Shown: positions 1-6,554, numbered from the stretch's first letter. The stretch: 6,647 nt of DNA from an uncultured Tolumonas sp. (GCA_903931645.1 CAIZDF010000092.1:1-6647); one strand, 5' to 3'. Translations and numbers: made by a program. The notes: generated from the letters alone by a model not told the origin.

Positions 1-1218
1 CATGTCCATTCTGAACCGAATCAGGGTTCAGAATTTACCATCAATATTCCGCTGGAGCTGGTGTCAGAAGAAGGCAATGTCTCCAGCGAACAGCTGTTAC
101 TGGCCGGAAAAAATGTACTGCTGTGGGAAAATGACCCATGGAGCCGCGAATCTTGCCTTAGTCTACTCAATGAGTGGAACATGCAAACCGTGTTGGCCAG
201 TGATGAACAAACCTTCGTTGGCGCCACTTTCTATGCCATGGTAGTTGGTTTTGCGCCGGATACGCCAACCGACAAAATTCAGCAAACCGTCGATCTCTGC
301 CTGCAAAACTATCAATTAGATAAATTAGTGGTGTTGCTAAACTCCAGCGATCCGACGCTGCATGAACAACTGATGCAAAACCACAAGGTTTACTCCATCA
401 GCAAACCGGTGATCCACAACAAGTTGCTGCAAGCACTGTTGCAACCGCTGCCACCAGCACAAACACTGACACTGGCGGTGGAACAGCAAAAAGAAAAATT
501 GCCGCTGCGTGTGCTCGCGGTGGATGATAATCCGGCGAATCTGAAACTGATTGTGGCGCTGCTGCATGACTTAGTGCAGGAAGTCTATTCCTGCCAAAAT
601 GGCCATCAGGCCGTGGCTCAAGCGGAGAAAACCCGCTTTGATCTGATTTTTATGGATGTACAGATGCCGATCATGGACGGTATTCAAGCCTGCCGACAGA
701 TCCATCAGGATACCTGTAACAAACAAACCCCCATCATCGCAGTCACAGCACACGCCTCTCCAGGTGAACGTGAACGGTTGATGGCCAATGGCATGGATGA
801 ATATTTGTCCAAACCGATTGATGAAGTTCAGCTCAAGCGCCTGTTGCTGCAATTTAGCGACACCACAGCAGTGACTACCGCCACTTTTATTGACTGGCCG
901 ATGGCATTGGAAAAAGTAAAAGGTAAAGATGCGCTGGCGAAAGAGATGCTGCAAATGCTGGTCGCCAGTTTTGACGAGCTGATCCCGCTCATTGAACGCG
1001 CTTTGGCGGGTCATGAATGTGCCGAGTTACTGGATGCGATCCACAAATTACGCGGTGGGGCGGCTTATTGTGGCGTACCGCAGTTGCAAGCCAGTTGTGC
1101 TGAATTGGAACAAGGACTACGTTCCGGTTTAACTTGCACGGCATTTGAACCGGAATTGCTGGAGTTGCTGGATATTATGAAAGCAGTTAAGCAGGAATCG
1201 GGGCAATGGCTATCGTAG
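1..1218 (+). CDS. barA: BarA-type hybrid sensor histidine kinase, C-terminal part (5' end outside window)
   Basis: The frame is open from base 1 to the TAG at 1216-1218, giving 405 codons without the N-terminus. The GTG at 61 is an internal valine, because the upstream in-frame residues GSEFTINIPLEL are the closing strand of a histidine-kinase ATPase domain. About residues 36-150 (window numbering) form a receiver-like fold without the acidic/phospho-Asp pattern but ending in a 'SKP' motif: a degenerate receiver. Residues about 168-285 are a true receiver: acidic pair in VDDNP, phospho-acceptor Asp219 in FMDVQMP (codon 655-657), Thr in AVTA, Lys in LSKP. Residues about 300-400 are an HPt domain with phospho-His348 in IHKLRGG (codon 1042-1044). 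By family knowledge BarA/GacS is an inner-membrane sensor that relays phosphate His-Asp-His to the response regulator UvrY/GacA, driving the Csr small RNAs. The order ATPase, pseudo-receiver, receiver, HPt matches BarA; another tripartite hybrid kinase is possible. Confidence 0.85.
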   Translation, partial: HVHSEPNQGSEFTINIPLELVSEEGNVSSEQLLLAGKNVLLWENDPWSRESCLSLLNEWNMQTVLASDEQTFVGATFYAMVVGFAPDTPTDKIQQTVDLCLQNYQLDKLVVLLNSSDPTLHEQLMQNHKVYSISKPVIHNKLLQALLQPLPPAQTLTLAVEQQKEKLPLRVLAVDDNPANLKLIVALLHDLVQEVYSCQNGHQAVAQAEKTRFDLIFMDVQMPIMDGIQACRQIHQDTCNKQTPIIAVTAHASPGERERLMANGMDEYLSKPIDEVQLKRLLLQFSDTTAVTTATFIDWPMALEKVKGKDALAKEMLQMLVASFDELIPLIERALAGHECAELLDAIHKLRGGAAYCGVPQLQASCAELEQGLRSGLTCTAFEPELLELLDIMKAVKQESGQWLS

Positions 1219-1229
1219 ATGGGGTAGCA

Positions 1230-1263
1230 CAGGCAGGTTAGATAACCTGCCTGTTTACATTTT
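1230..1263 (+). terminator. Rho-independent terminator of barA
   Basis: An 11-bp perfect stem (CAGGCAGGTTA at 1230-1240 with TAACCTGCCTG at 1243-1253) starts 11 bases after the barA stop. It is followed by TTTACATTTT, a T-rich but interrupted tail. There is no matching T-run on the minus strand, so it should act mainly on rightward transcription. The convergent acyltransferase stop codon begins at 1269, so its transcript may run into the hairpin. Confidence 0.8.
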
Positions 1264-1266
1264 GGC

Positions 1267-2385
1267 TCAGCCGCGCTGATTTTCGACCGGTTTAGCATAG
1301 GTAGCTTTCGCAATCTCACGCCATTTCGGATCCATCGCTGCCATGCGCTGTTCAAACTGTGCGCGCTGTTCTGGCGTCACATCTGAAGCATCAACGCCTG
1401 CCGCCAGCAGATTAGAAGCAAACAAGCGATATTGCGCATGAATCGCCTGGTCAATCACGGCAGCTAACTCTTCCGGTGTGGAAAAGCCGTCAGTCAATGG
1501 TTGTCCGACATTCACATGCACACGGCCTTTATAACCGATAATGCCCGCCACGATACTTTCGATGTCTTCAAACTCGCTCTTCTGATACGAGCCGTTGGTT
1601 GACGTCTCATACAGTTCACGCGCTTTGGCTTCATCGCCCGGATCGTACTCGTAAGAGATCGCTACCGGTACGATGTTCAGCTGTTGCATGTATTCCACAA
1701 AGCCCAGTTTTTTCTGCTTACCGGCCATATGGAACATTTTCAGGATCGCCGGATCAGTGCAGTCATCACCGTCTTTTGCGCGACCTTCTTTCTGGGCGAT
1801 CCAAATGTTGTGACCTTCCTGCAGCGAATCTGCAATATAAGAGGAAAGTTCACTAAAGGTTTTCGCCATCTCACGCGGACCTTTCGCGGAACGTTTCACG
1901 ATGAAACTTTTGTTCAGACGCATCAATTCCGTCGCGCAGGGTTTACGTAACAAGTTATCACCAATCGCAATCCGCGCCGTATCCAGACCGCACTGATACA
2001 GACCCCAATTCACGAAAGCCGGGTCCATCGCGATATCACGGTGGTTAGAAATAAACAGATATCCTTTACCGGACTGCAGATTTTCCAAACCTGAATACGT
2101 CACCGCGTCCGTAGTTTTAGCAATCATCTGCTCCATAAAATGAGCAACTTGTTGCTGTACGTCATAGACCGTACGGACATTCTTTACCCGGTTACGTAAT
2201 GCACGACGAACCAGTGGTTTCAGCAGCCAACTAAAATAATTGACTGCTTTTGGAAAACGAAAACGCAATACAGCACTGATCAGCTCTTCATCACTGATCA
2301 GACGCTCAATAGCAGCCGGAACTTCATTATCATTGTAAGGGCGGATCTCTTTATAACGATCCTGTTCATCAAGCGATGTTGTCAT
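1267..2385 (-). CDS. PlsC/LPLAT-family glycerolipid acyltransferase
   Basis: Encodes 372 aa from ATG at 2385 to TGA at 1267; the only purine-rich stretch upstream is a weak GAAAGA. The lysophospholipid/glycerol-phosphate acyltransferase blocks are visible in order: block I SNHRDIAMDP (residues 113-122), block II KSFIVKR (159-165), block III AQKEGR (197-202) and block IV NIVPVAISYEYDP (247-259). Such enzymes move an acyl chain from acyl-CoA or acyl-ACP to a glycerol-phosphate or lysophospholipid at the membrane. Here His and Asp of block I are separated by five residues rather than the usual four. There is no confident membrane-spanning helix; residues 47-70 form a basic, amphipathic stretch that may bind membrane. 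The N-terminal 100 residues and the charged C-terminal tail (about 330-372) lie outside the catalytic core. Substrate cannot be told from sequence. The 94-bp gap upstream has a lone -10-like TAGAAT (minus, 2428-2423) without a good -35, and no terminator after the racemase, so readthrough is possible. Confidence 0.82.
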   Translation of the reverse strand: MTTSLDEQDRYKEIRPYNDNEVPAAIERLISDEELISAVLRFRFPKAVNYFSWLLKPLVRRALRNRVKNVRTVYDVQQQVAHFMEQMIAKTTDAVTYSGLENLQSGKGYLFISNHRDIAMDPAFVNWGLYQCGLDTARIAIGDNLLRKPCATELMRLNKSFIVKRSAKGPREMAKTFSELSSYIADSLQEGHNIWIAQKEGRAKDGDDCTDPAILKMFHMAGKQKKLGFVEYMQQLNIVPVAISYEYDPGDEAKARELYETSTNGSYQKSEFEDIESIVAGIIGYKGRVHVNVGQPLTDGFSTPEELAAVIDQAIHAQYRLFASNLLAAGVDASDVTPEQRAQFEQRMAAMDPKWREIAKATYAKPVENQRG

Positions 2386-2479
2386 GCCAATTTCTTTCTA
2401 CACTGCGACTAAAAACGGCGCAATTCTACACGGATTTGGCATAAACACTATTCATTGACGGGAAATAACCCCAGCTCGT

Positions 2480-3172
2480 TTATGCCAATGCCCATTCAGC
2501 TGAGTAACTGGCATGCAGTGTCGTCGTATCAAATACCGGCACCGCAGCATCAGTTTGATCAACCAACATGGCAATTTCCGTACAACCAAAAATAATGCCT
2601 TCCGCGCCTTGCTGTACCAAGGCCGCCATAATTTCGCGGTATTGCGCCCGCGATGTCGCTTTTTCTTCGCCAACACATAACTCATTAAAAATGACGTTAT
2701 GCACCAACTGGCGAGCAGCCGCATCTGGCGTTATTACCTCAAGCCCATAATGCTCACGTAAGTGCGATACATAAAAGCTGTCTTCCATGGTAAAGCGTGT
2801 TCCTAATAAACCGACTTTACGCAAACCCGCTTGGCGAATAACTTGCGCCGTCGCATCAGCAATATGCAAAATCGGGATCTGCAGATGCGGTTGCATATCC
2901 GGCACGAGCTTATGCATGGTGTTGGTACAGATCACGATGGATTCGGCGCCCGCTTGTTGCAATCGTAGCGCGACATCGGCCATCACCTCGCCGGCTTCCT
3001 GCCAACGATCTTGTCGTTGTAAACTGGCGATGGCTTCAAAATCCATATTCCACAGGATCAACTTAGCCGAATGTAAACCACCTAATTTTTGGCTGACTAT
3101 TTCATTAATCAGCCGGTAATACGGCACGGTAGATTGCCAGCTCATGCCACCGATCAAACCAATCGTTTTCAT
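2480..3172 (-). CDS. ygeA: YgeA-like broad-specificity amino-acid racemase (Asp/Glu racemase family)
   Basis: Encodes 230 aa, the usual length of the family, from ATG at 3172 with a good AAGGA ribosome site (3183-3179) six bases upstream. The N-terminus MKTIGLIGGMSWQSTVPYYR matches E. coli YgeA closely. The two catalytic cysteines of the cofactor-independent racemase fold are present: Cys82 in CTNTMH and Cys197 in FGCTEI. LHIADAT and LLGTRFTME are further family blocks. The two cysteines act as opposed acid/base pair, removing and returning the alpha proton without PLP, in the cytoplasm. E. coli YgeA is known as a racemase with broad substrate range including homoserine, rather than a strict aspartate racemase; the substrate here is inferred. 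The gene follows the LysE-type exporter by 40 bp on the same strand, so the two are probably one transcript. No clear terminator is seen downstream. Confidence 0.88.
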   Translation of the reverse strand: MKTIGLIGGMSWQSTVPYYRLINEIVSQKLGGLHSAKLILWNMDFEAIASLQRQDRWQEAGEVMADVALRLQQAGAESIVICTNTMHKLVPDMQPHLQIPILHIADATAQVIRQAGLRKVGLLGTRFTMEDSFYVSHLREHYGLEVITPDAAARQLVHNVIFNELCVGEEKATSRAQYREIMAALVQQGAEGIIFGCTEIAMLVDQTDAAVPVFDTTTLHASYSAEWALA

Positions 3173-3212
3173 TGTCTTTCCTTACTTATTATTCAACAGA
3201 ATTTAAAAAAAA

Positions 3213-3824
3213 TTATTCAAACCAAATCAACACAACACATGCAGCAGTCAGCGTACCCATGACGCGATTCCAATATTGCCAAGCGCGTGGCGTGGTTAAC
3301 CATTGACCCACCTTGACACCAAACAACGCCCACATTGAGCTGGTTTTAAGACACACCAGAAAAAACACCACCAGCACCCAAATGACAGATGACCAATAGT
3401 GCTCACCTAGCAAGGTAAAGCTACCAATGGCAGACAGGCTCATCAGCCAGGCTTTCGGATTCATGAACTGAAACAACACCGCCTGATGAAAACGCCAAGG
3501 TTTCGCCGTCTGCCCTTTAGGCTTGGCATTCAAATCTGGCGTACCAGCAGTGGTGATAAGCCAAGCCAAATAGAGCAAATAACCCGAACCGCCGATCTTT
3601 AAGATCCATTGCAAAACCGGCCATTGCTGAAAGAGAGCACCGACGCCAAGCGCCATCATGATCAACATGCAAATCAAACCGCCGCTGATACCAACGATAT
3701 GCTGGATTGAACGCCAGAAACCAAATCGGGCACCGGAGCTGGTCAGCATGATGTTGTTCGGCCCCGGCGTAACACAGGTGATCCAAGCAAAGGCAATCAG
3801 CGACAATAACAAGCCTTGTTCCAT
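3213..3824 (-). CDS. LysE/RhtB-family amino-acid exporter
   Basis: Encodes a 203-aa, strongly hydrophobic protein, typical length for LysE/RhtB translocators. ATG at 3824 is set by a strong AAGGAG site (3837-3832) seven bases upstream. The signature TPGPNN lies at residues 19-24 inside the first membrane helix, followed by a GARFGFWRS loop and a second helix rich in Gly, Ile and Met (about 41-65). Further hydrophobic segments lie at about 71-92, 114-139, 146-168 and 188-202, with the conserved FMNPKAW at 120-126. This predicts about six helices in the inner membrane. Family members export amino acids or their derivatives (lysine, threonine, homoserine, cysteine, O-acetylserine) in antiport with protons; the substrate here is not determined. 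Its pairing with a racemase downstream and a divergent MocR regulator suggests efflux of an amino acid that also undergoes racemisation. The 20-bp palindrome just upstream of its ribosome site is the likely control point. Confidence 0.87.
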   Translation of the reverse strand: MEQGLLLSLIAFAWITCVTPGPNNIMLTSSGARFGFWRSIQHIVGISGGLICMLIMMALGVGALFQQWPVLQWILKIGGSGYLLYLAWLITTAGTPDLNAKPKGQTAKPWRFHQAVLFQFMNPKAWLMSLSAIGSFTLLGEHYWSSVIWVLVVFFLVCLKTSSMWALFGVKVGQWLTTPRAWQYWNRVMGTLTAACVVLIWFE

Positions 3825-3842
3825 ATGTTTGCTCCTTAGAAT

Positions 3843-3862
3843 TAATTGTATCGATACAATTA
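3843..3862. promoter_or_regulatory. Perfect 20-bp palindrome, candidate MocR operator between regulator and exporter
   Basis: TAATTGTATCGATACAATTA is identical on both strands across ten base pairs each side of the centre (3852/3853). It lies 18 bp upstream of the exporter start codon and 87 bp before the regulator start. Each half carries TACAAT, a 5/6 match to a -10 box, so a bound protein could block transcription in one or both directions. No well-spaced -35 box is seen for either. Divergent placement beside a GntR/MocR gene and the TTGTAT/ATACAA dyad form make an operator the best explanation. Binding by this regulator is inference. Confidence 0.7.
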
Positions 3863-3949
3863 GTGAAAATTACCGATTTTTGGCTACATCAATCGTGTAA
3901 TTCACGTTATATTGAAGCTATTCAACGGATCAACAGGTTTATTGTCACC

Positions 3950-5334
3950 ATGACAATCTGGACACCCCAACTTTCCGGACAAGGTCCGGTCTATCGTCAG
4001 CTGGCACAAGCCATTGGTCAGGCGGTGGAACAAGGTGAGTTACAAGCCAGACAACGCCTGCCAACGCATCGGGCATTAGCCGATAAGTTAGGTGTTACCG
4101 TTGGTACTATTACGCGGGCTTATGCAGAAGCAGAGCATCAGGGCTGGCTGACCGCTCGTGTCGGTGCAGGCACCTATGTGCGCGAGGAATCGCTGGAACC
4201 CGCCGTCAGTTGGCACATTCGCCAGCCCGATCCATCACGGATCGAGCTCTGGCAAAACCTGCCGATCTTGCAAGATCGCGAACCGGCATTTCGTAATGCC
4301 ATAGAGCAACTCTTAGCAACCCCTGAGCGGGTTAATGCTTTGATGGAATACAGCTCGGTAAATGGCGAATTGCCGCAGCGGGAAATTGTCTGTGCCTGGC
4401 TGAACAAATATGGTTTCACTGCCACACCCGATCGGCTGTTTTTCAGCTTTGGTTCGCAAAATGGCCTGTTACTGAGCTTGATGGCATGTGGCGCAGTAGG
4501 TGAAACCGTGTTGTGTGAAGGGTTAACCTACCCGGGCTTAAGCACCTTATGTCATCCCTTGCGCATTCAGCTCAAAGGATTGGCGATGGATGATGAAGGC
4601 ATTCTGCCGCAAGCATTGGAAAAAGCCTGTCAGAGTGGCAACTATCGCACGCTCTATCTCAATCCGACCATTCATAACCCGACTCCAGCATTATGTCGCT
4701 GGCACGACGGCAAGAAATTCTGGCTTTGTGCGAACGCTATCAGCTGATCATTATTGAAGATGACGTGCATGGCACCTTACCCGAAGTGCGGCCACCCGCG
4801 CTGGTTGAATTGTCGCCGGAACGCGTGATCCACTTGGGCAGTTTTGCCAAGAACACCAGTGCCGGCTTGCGCATCGGTTATATGCTGGTGCCATCGCATC
4901 TGCATTCTGCAATGTCGATTGCCGTTAGAGGTTGCTGCTGGATGATCACGCCGCTGATGATTGAGCTCACCTGCCAGTGGTTGCAATCCGGACAAGCCGA
5001 TCAAATGTTGCTCAATCAGCGCAAAGTGCTACGGCAGCGCGGTGAGTTACTACGCCACCATTTGGGTGCACATCAGGTGCAATATCAAGATGGCGGCATG
5101 CACGCCTGGTTGCCATTACCCGCACACTGGCGCAGCCCGGCATTTGTTCAAAGCGCCGATCATTTAGGAATAGGCGTCGCCGGTGCGGAATTATTTACCG
5201 CCGGACACTTCCCTTCCCCACAAGCAGTACGACTGTCGATCAGTCATCCGGGCGACAATATTTCACTGGATAAAGCACTGGGGATCTTGCGACAATTGCT
5301 CGATAGCGAACCCACTCCACAATGGGTGATATGA
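3950..5334 (+). pseudogene. MocR/PdxR-type regulator (GntR wHTH plus aminotransferase-like domain), frameshifted
   Basis: Reading from ATG at 3950 (weak AGG at 3935-3937) gives a winged helix-turn-helix at about residues 12-78 (RLPTHRALADKLGVTVGTI then GWLTARVGAGTYV). A fold-type-I PLP domain begins near residue 110 (FSFGSQNGLLL at 164-175). The frame holds family sequence up to HNPT (codons ending 4684), then runs into unrelated residues and stops at 4747, a 265-aa product. Family sequence resumes in the next frame from about 4687 (MSLARRQEIL from 4693, EDDVHG, GSFAKNTSAGLRIGY) to TGA at 5332-5334. Adding one base restores about 461 aa, normal for the family. The Lys expected to hold PLP (codon 4849-4851) is therefore lost from the product. 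MocR proteins bind DNA as dimers and sense amino-acid or vitamin B6 compounds through PLP; this one probably controls the divergent exporter-racemase unit. The break may be a true mutation or a sequencing error. Confidence 0.85.
4682..4692 (+). other. Frameshift point inside the MocR-type regulator
   Basis: The upstream frame is convincing through the NPT codons ending at 4684. The downstream frame is convincing from AGC-ATT-ATG (4687-4695, reading S-I-M-S-L-A-R-R). Only two bases, CC at 4685-4686, lie between them where a codon is expected, so one base is missing. The local CTCCAG could be a contracted C-run. No X-XXY-YYZ slippery heptamer is visible nearby. The ATG at 4693 has no Shine-Dalgarno sequence, so independent re-initiation is unlikely. 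Confidence 0.8.
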
Positions 5335-5346
5335 GGTTTATATAAC

Positions 5347-5586
5347 ATGATCATTCCTTGGCAAGATCTGCCGGCTGCCACGCTAGATAACCTGATTGAG
5401 TCTTTTGTATTACGCGAAGGCACCGATTATGGTGAAGAAAGTTTCTCATTGGCGGAAAAAGTAGCACAAGTTCGTCAACAGCTGGAACGTGGCGATGTGG
5501 TGATTTTATACAGCGAACTGCATGAATCGGTCACTATTGCACCTAAACAGACCATTTCGGCAACCAAGGATGCAACAGAATTTTAA
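5347..5586 (+). CDS. yheU: YheU family protein (UPF0270)
   Basis: Encodes 79 aa from ATG at 5347; GAGG at 5333-5336, overlapping the preceding stop codon, is the only ribosome site. The N-terminal [13 protein letters not shown], the block [16 protein letters not shown] and the later SELHE are the hallmarks of the small conserved E. coli protein YheU (about 72 aa). The extra residues are a variable C-terminal tail. No membrane helix or signal peptide is seen and the function of the family is unknown. In E. coli yheU also lies a few genes from crp, so its place here looks like conserved neighbourhood. It begins 12 bp after the regulator's stop and may share that transcript. In that case the upstream frameshift, leaving nearly 600 bases untranslated, could reduce its expression. 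Confidence 0.9.
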   Translation: MIIPWQDLPAATLDNLIESFVLREGTDYGEESFSLAEKVAQVRQQLERGDVVILYSELHESVTIAPKQTISATKDATEF

Positions 5587-5634
5587 ATTTTATTAATCCT
5601 GTTGTAACAAGCGGCTTATTTCCATAAGCATCTC

Positions 5635-5663
5635 TTGTCATTAGTTTTTCCGCACCTTATGCT
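5635..5663 (+). promoter_or_regulatory. Candidate sigma-70 promoter of crp
   Basis: TTGTCA (5635-5640, 5/6 to the -35 consensus) is followed after exactly 17 bases by TATGCT (5658-5663, 4/6 to the -10). Initiation near 5670 would leave a leader of about 180 nt before crp, similar in scale to the long leader known for E. coli crp. The rest of 5587-5850 shows only a 6-bp hairpin without a T-run (5614-5629) and one isolated TGTGA half-site (5760-5764); no full CRP palindrome was found. Confidence 0.45.
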
Positions 5664-5837
5664 AGGTCGTTATTGCGAGCTTACGTTTGTGTTTCGGCTG
5701 TTACCGGCTAGATCCGTAACTCGTGACTGAATTTGTGTCATTTCCGCCACAGATCCTGTTGTGAAGTTTCGATTGACTCAAAAATAGCAAGAATAGAAGA
5801 GCTTGCATCGCTCGACAACGGCGGTGCACTGGCGATC

Positions 5838-5844
5838 AAGAGGA
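5838..5844 (+). promoter_or_regulatory. Ribosome binding site fixing the crp start
   Basis: AAGAGGA ends six bases before ATG at 5851. The same frame is open further upstream, with another ATG at 5803, but the 16 residues encoded there are unlike any CRP, and the MVIGKPQ start at 5851 agrees with known CRPs. The translation start is therefore 5851. Confidence 0.85.
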
Positions 5845-5850
5845 CAGATA

Positions 5851-6489
5851 ATGGTAATTGGCAAACCGCAAAGCGATCCAACACAGGAATGGTTTTTATC
5901 TCATTGCCACATTCATAAATATCCGGCAAAGAGCACGCTGATCCACGCAGGTGAAAAAGCAGAAACCTTATACTTCATCATTAAAGGCTCTGTTGCTGTA
6001 CTGATCAAAGATGAAGAAGGCAAAGAGATGATTTTGTCTTATCTGAATCAAGGTGATTTCATTGGTGAATTGGGTTTGTTTGATGAGAGCGAAAACCCAA
6101 CTCGTTCAGCATGGATCCGAGCTAAAAGTTCTTGTGAAGTCGCAGAAATTTCTTATAAGAAATTCCGTCAGTTGATCCAGGTTAACCCTGAGATTCTGAT
6201 GCGTTTGTCTTCTCAGATGGCTCGTCGTCTGCAGAGCACCAGCCAGAAAGTCGGCAACCTGGCCTTCCTGGATGTAACTGGTCGTATCGCTCAGACTTTG
6301 CTGAATCTGGCAAAACAACCTGATGCAATGACACATCCGGATGGCATGCAGATCAAGATCACGCGTCAGGAAATCGGTCAGATCGTGGGTTGTTCCCGTG
6401 AAACTGTCGGCCGTATTCTGAAAATGCTGGAAGATCAGGAACTGATCACCGCACACGGTAAAACTATCGTGGTGTTCGGTACTCGTTAA
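5851..6489 (+). CDS. crp: cAMP receptor protein (catabolite activator), with a two-residue insertion
   Basis: Encodes 212 aa against 210 in E. coli, near-identical over most of the length. An N-terminal cyclic-nucleotide domain is followed by the dimerisation helix (about 112-138) and a C-terminal winged helix-turn-helix. cAMP contacts are present: Glu73 in GELG, Arg85-Ser86 in the phosphate cassette, Thr130-Ser131 at the dimer interface. The DNA-reading helix carries Arg183, Glu184 and Arg188 in [11 protein letters not shown] polymerase contacts are kept: AR1 AMTHPDGMQ (159-167), AR2 His20, His22 and Lys104. The cassette segment reads [13 protein letters not shown] against LFEEGQERSAW in E. 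coli, two residues longer. Next to Thr130, Ser129 replaces a valine. The protein is a cytoplasmic global regulator of carbon use. It has its own leader region upstream and a strong shared terminator downstream, so it is probably monocistronic. Confidence 0.98.
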   Translation: MVIGKPQSDPTQEWFLSHCHIHKYPAKSTLIHAGEKAETLYFIIKGSVAVLIKDEEGKEMILSYLNQGDFIGELGLFDESENPTRSAWIRAKSSCEVAEISYKKFRQLIQVNPEILMRLSSQMARRLQSTSQKVGNLAFLDVTGRIAQTLLNLAKQPDAMTHPDGMQIKITRQEIGQIVGCSRETVGRILKMLEDQELITAHGKTIVVFGTR

Positions 6490-6506
6490 GCGTTTCTGCT
6501 TCCAAT

Positions 6507-6534
6507 AAAAAAGGCTGCTCATGCAGCCTTTTTT
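6507..6534. terminator. Bidirectional terminator shared by crp and argD
   Basis: The stem GGCTGC (6513-6518) pairs with GCAGCC (6523-6528) around a TCAT loop. It is flanked by six A's (6507-6512) and six T's (6529-6534), which extend the pairing to 12 bp. On either strand the stem is followed by a U-run, so it ends crp transcription rightward and argD transcription leftward. It lies 17 bp after the crp stop and 20 bp from the argD stop. Confidence 0.93.
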
Positions 6535-6554
6535 GTTTTCTAATCTTCCGACAA

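Noticed and set aside
571..1014. Minus-strand open frame inside barA.
   Set aside because: It is antisense to well-conserved receiver and HPt codons, encodes no recognisable protein, and has no supporting start signal.
61..1218. A separate gene starting at GTG 61 (receiver-HPt protein without kinase).
   Set aside because: The frame is open to base 1 and the residues before 61 are the end of a histidine-kinase ATPase domain, so the start is internal to barA.
2459..2472. GGG-AAATAA-CCC hairpin after the racemase as terminator.
   Set aside because: Three or four pairs only and no U-run on the minus strand.
3893..3906. CGTG-TAATT-CACG imperfect dyad upstream of the MocR start as second operator.
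   Set aside because: Only four pairing bases per side, not related in sequence to the 20-bp palindrome; expected by chance in such a region.
4676..4700. Programmed ribosomal frameshift in the MocR-type regulator.
   Set aside because: A -1 shift would restore the frame, but no slippery heptamer is present, and the family is not known to use recoding. A one-base deletion or sequencing error is simpler.
5614..5629. GCTTAT-TTCC-ATAAGC hairpin after yheU as terminator.
   Set aside because: The stem is only 6 bp, A/T-rich, and has no following T-run; it also lies just before the proposed crp promoter.
5733..5755. TGTG...CACA dyad in the crp leader.
   Set aside because: The half-sites are separated by ten bases instead of the eight required between TGTG and CACA in a CRP site.
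5757..5781. Possible CRP-binding site (TTGTGA-N6-type) in the crp leader.
   Set aside because: Only the left half (TGTGA) matches; the right half reads GATTGACT rather than TCACA, too poor to call.
5803..5850. N-terminal extension of CRP from the ATG at 5803.
   Set aside because: The 16 extra residues resemble no CRP, and a good ribosome site lies directly before the conserved start at 5851.
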